A DNA stretch of 13,716 bases from JAOPZW01 sp034664395 (lineage in GTDB: Bacteria > Actinomycetota > Thermoleophilia > Solirubrobacterales > Solirubrobacteraceae): positions 1-13,716 of the forward strand of contig JAXDHQ010000074.1 of NCBI GenBank assembly GCA_034664395.1, read 5' to 3'. This document shows, in pieces, positions 13,257-13,716 of the stretch. Under the pieces are notes generated by a model. The model searched no databases. It saw only the letters and a program-made list of their open reading frames with translations, and was not told the origin of the DNA. Made by a program: the position numbers and the translations under genes. Positions within the stretch are counted from its first letter, which is position 1, and each line of letters starts with the position of its first letter.

Positions 13257-13716
13257 CAGCGCTCCCGGCGCGGGTCGAACTTCGAGACGGCGGCGAGCCG
13301 CTCGAAGAGCTCGCGCTCCTCGGCGGTCAGGCGCTTGGGAACCATGATCTTCACCACCGCGTACAGGTCGCCGCGCCGGCCGCCCGGGCCCGGGTAGCCC
13401 TGGCCGCGCAGCCGCAGCCGGCGCCCGGACGACGAGCCCTGCGGGACGCGCACCTTGCCGCGTCCGTCGAGCGTGTCGATGTCGACGGACGTGCCCAGGG
13501 CGGCCTCCCACGGCGCCAGCGGCAGGTCGACGTACAGGTCGTTGCCCTCGAGGCGAAACCGCGGGTGCGGCCGGATGCGCACGCGCAGGAAGAGGTCGCC
13601 GGTGGGGCCACCGCCGATGCCCTCGCCGCCCTGACCGGCCAGGCGGATGCGCTGGCCGTCGCGCACGCCCGGCGGGATGTCGACCTCGTAGTCGCGCCCC
13701 TCGATCGAGATCCGCC
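13256..13716 (-). CDS. DnaJ/CbpA-type co-chaperone, C-terminal part (cut by window edge)
   Basis: The visible 152 residues are the C-terminal peptide-binding half of a DnaJ-family protein. They include the VDIPPGVRDGQRIRLAGQG segment that ends the first C-terminal barrel, GDLFLRVRIRPHPRFRLEGN, DLYVDLPLAPWEAALGTSV, the DTLDGRGKVRVPQGSSSGR strand, LRLRGQGYP, and GDLYAVVKIMVP, followed by the dimerisation tail LTAEERELFERL. The J domain and any zinc finger lie outside the window, so DnaJ class A and CbpA-like class B cannot be told apart directly. The adjacent CbpM-like gene favours CbpA. The reading frame continues past the edge without a start; apparent in-window GTG starts (for example 13666) fall inside conserved sequence and are not real starts. 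The stop overlaps the cbpM ATG by one base. Confidence 0.93.
   Translation of the reverse strand, partial: RISIEGRDYEVDIPPGVRDGQRIRLAGQGGEGIGGGPTGDLFLRVRIRPHPRFRLEGNDLYVDLPLAPWEAALGTSVDIDTLDGRGKVRVPQGSSSGRRLRLRGQGYPGPGGRRGDLYAVVKIMVPKRLTAEERELFERLAAVSKFDPRRER

Noticed and set aside
12933..13511. Extension of the cbpM frame upstream to 13511 (192 residues)
   Set aside because: The extra 85 residues are antiparallel-free shadow of the DnaJ coding sequence in another frame; the ATG at 13256 overlaps the DnaJ stop and gives the normal CbpM length.

Overview
The window is a very GC-rich stretch of chromosome, most likely from an actinobacterium. Gene content (CbpM-ClpB chaperone operon, MEDS/HATPase RsbA-like regulator, short-form ThiC, type II NADH dehydrogenase) fits the Thermoleophilia/Solirubrobacterales best, but that placement is inference from gene order and codon bias, not a phylogeny. 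No tRNA, rRNA, CRISPR array or intact mobile element was seen.

Layout. (1) 1-456 holds no convincing gene; it has an 11-bp inverted repeat near its left edge that may be a mobile-element relic. (2) 457-1270: a promoter/operator and an ArsR-type HTH fused to an SRPBCC ligand-binding domain. (3) 1284-3310: an aldo/keto reductase and a LysR regulator transcribed divergently from a 278-bp shared region. (4) 3342-4256 (minus): an RsbA-type regulator, MEDS sensory domain plus anti-sigma-type HATPase. (5) 4488-6241 (plus): a coupled pair of LysR-type effector-domain proteins. The first has a LuxR-type HTH at its C-terminus instead of the usual N-terminal LysR HTH; the second has no DNA-binding domain at all. 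(6) 6315-7785: a TPP riboswitch and thiC. (7) 7845-9239: type II NADH dehydrogenase. (8) 9240-9629: a 390-bp gap with a perfect 8+8 palindrome. (9) 9630-10196: a YflT-like general stress protein with two membrane segments. (10) A strong stem-loop separates it from the convergent minus-strand operon dnaJ/cbpA (partial, cut by the window edge) - cbpM - clpB.

How it works together. The left half is almost entirely regulation: four different one-component or partner-switch regulators and one metabolic enzyme. At least two of the regulator genes (ArsR-SRPBCC and LysR) appear to have leaderless mRNAs, because the -10 box lies 7-8 bases before the ATG. The right half is housekeeping and stress: thiamine synthesis under TPP control, respiratory NADH oxidation, and protein disaggregation by ClpB with a DnaJ-type co-chaperone and its CbpM modulator. 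The most unusual element is the LysR-effector/LuxR-HTH fusion with its DNA-binding-less paralogue.
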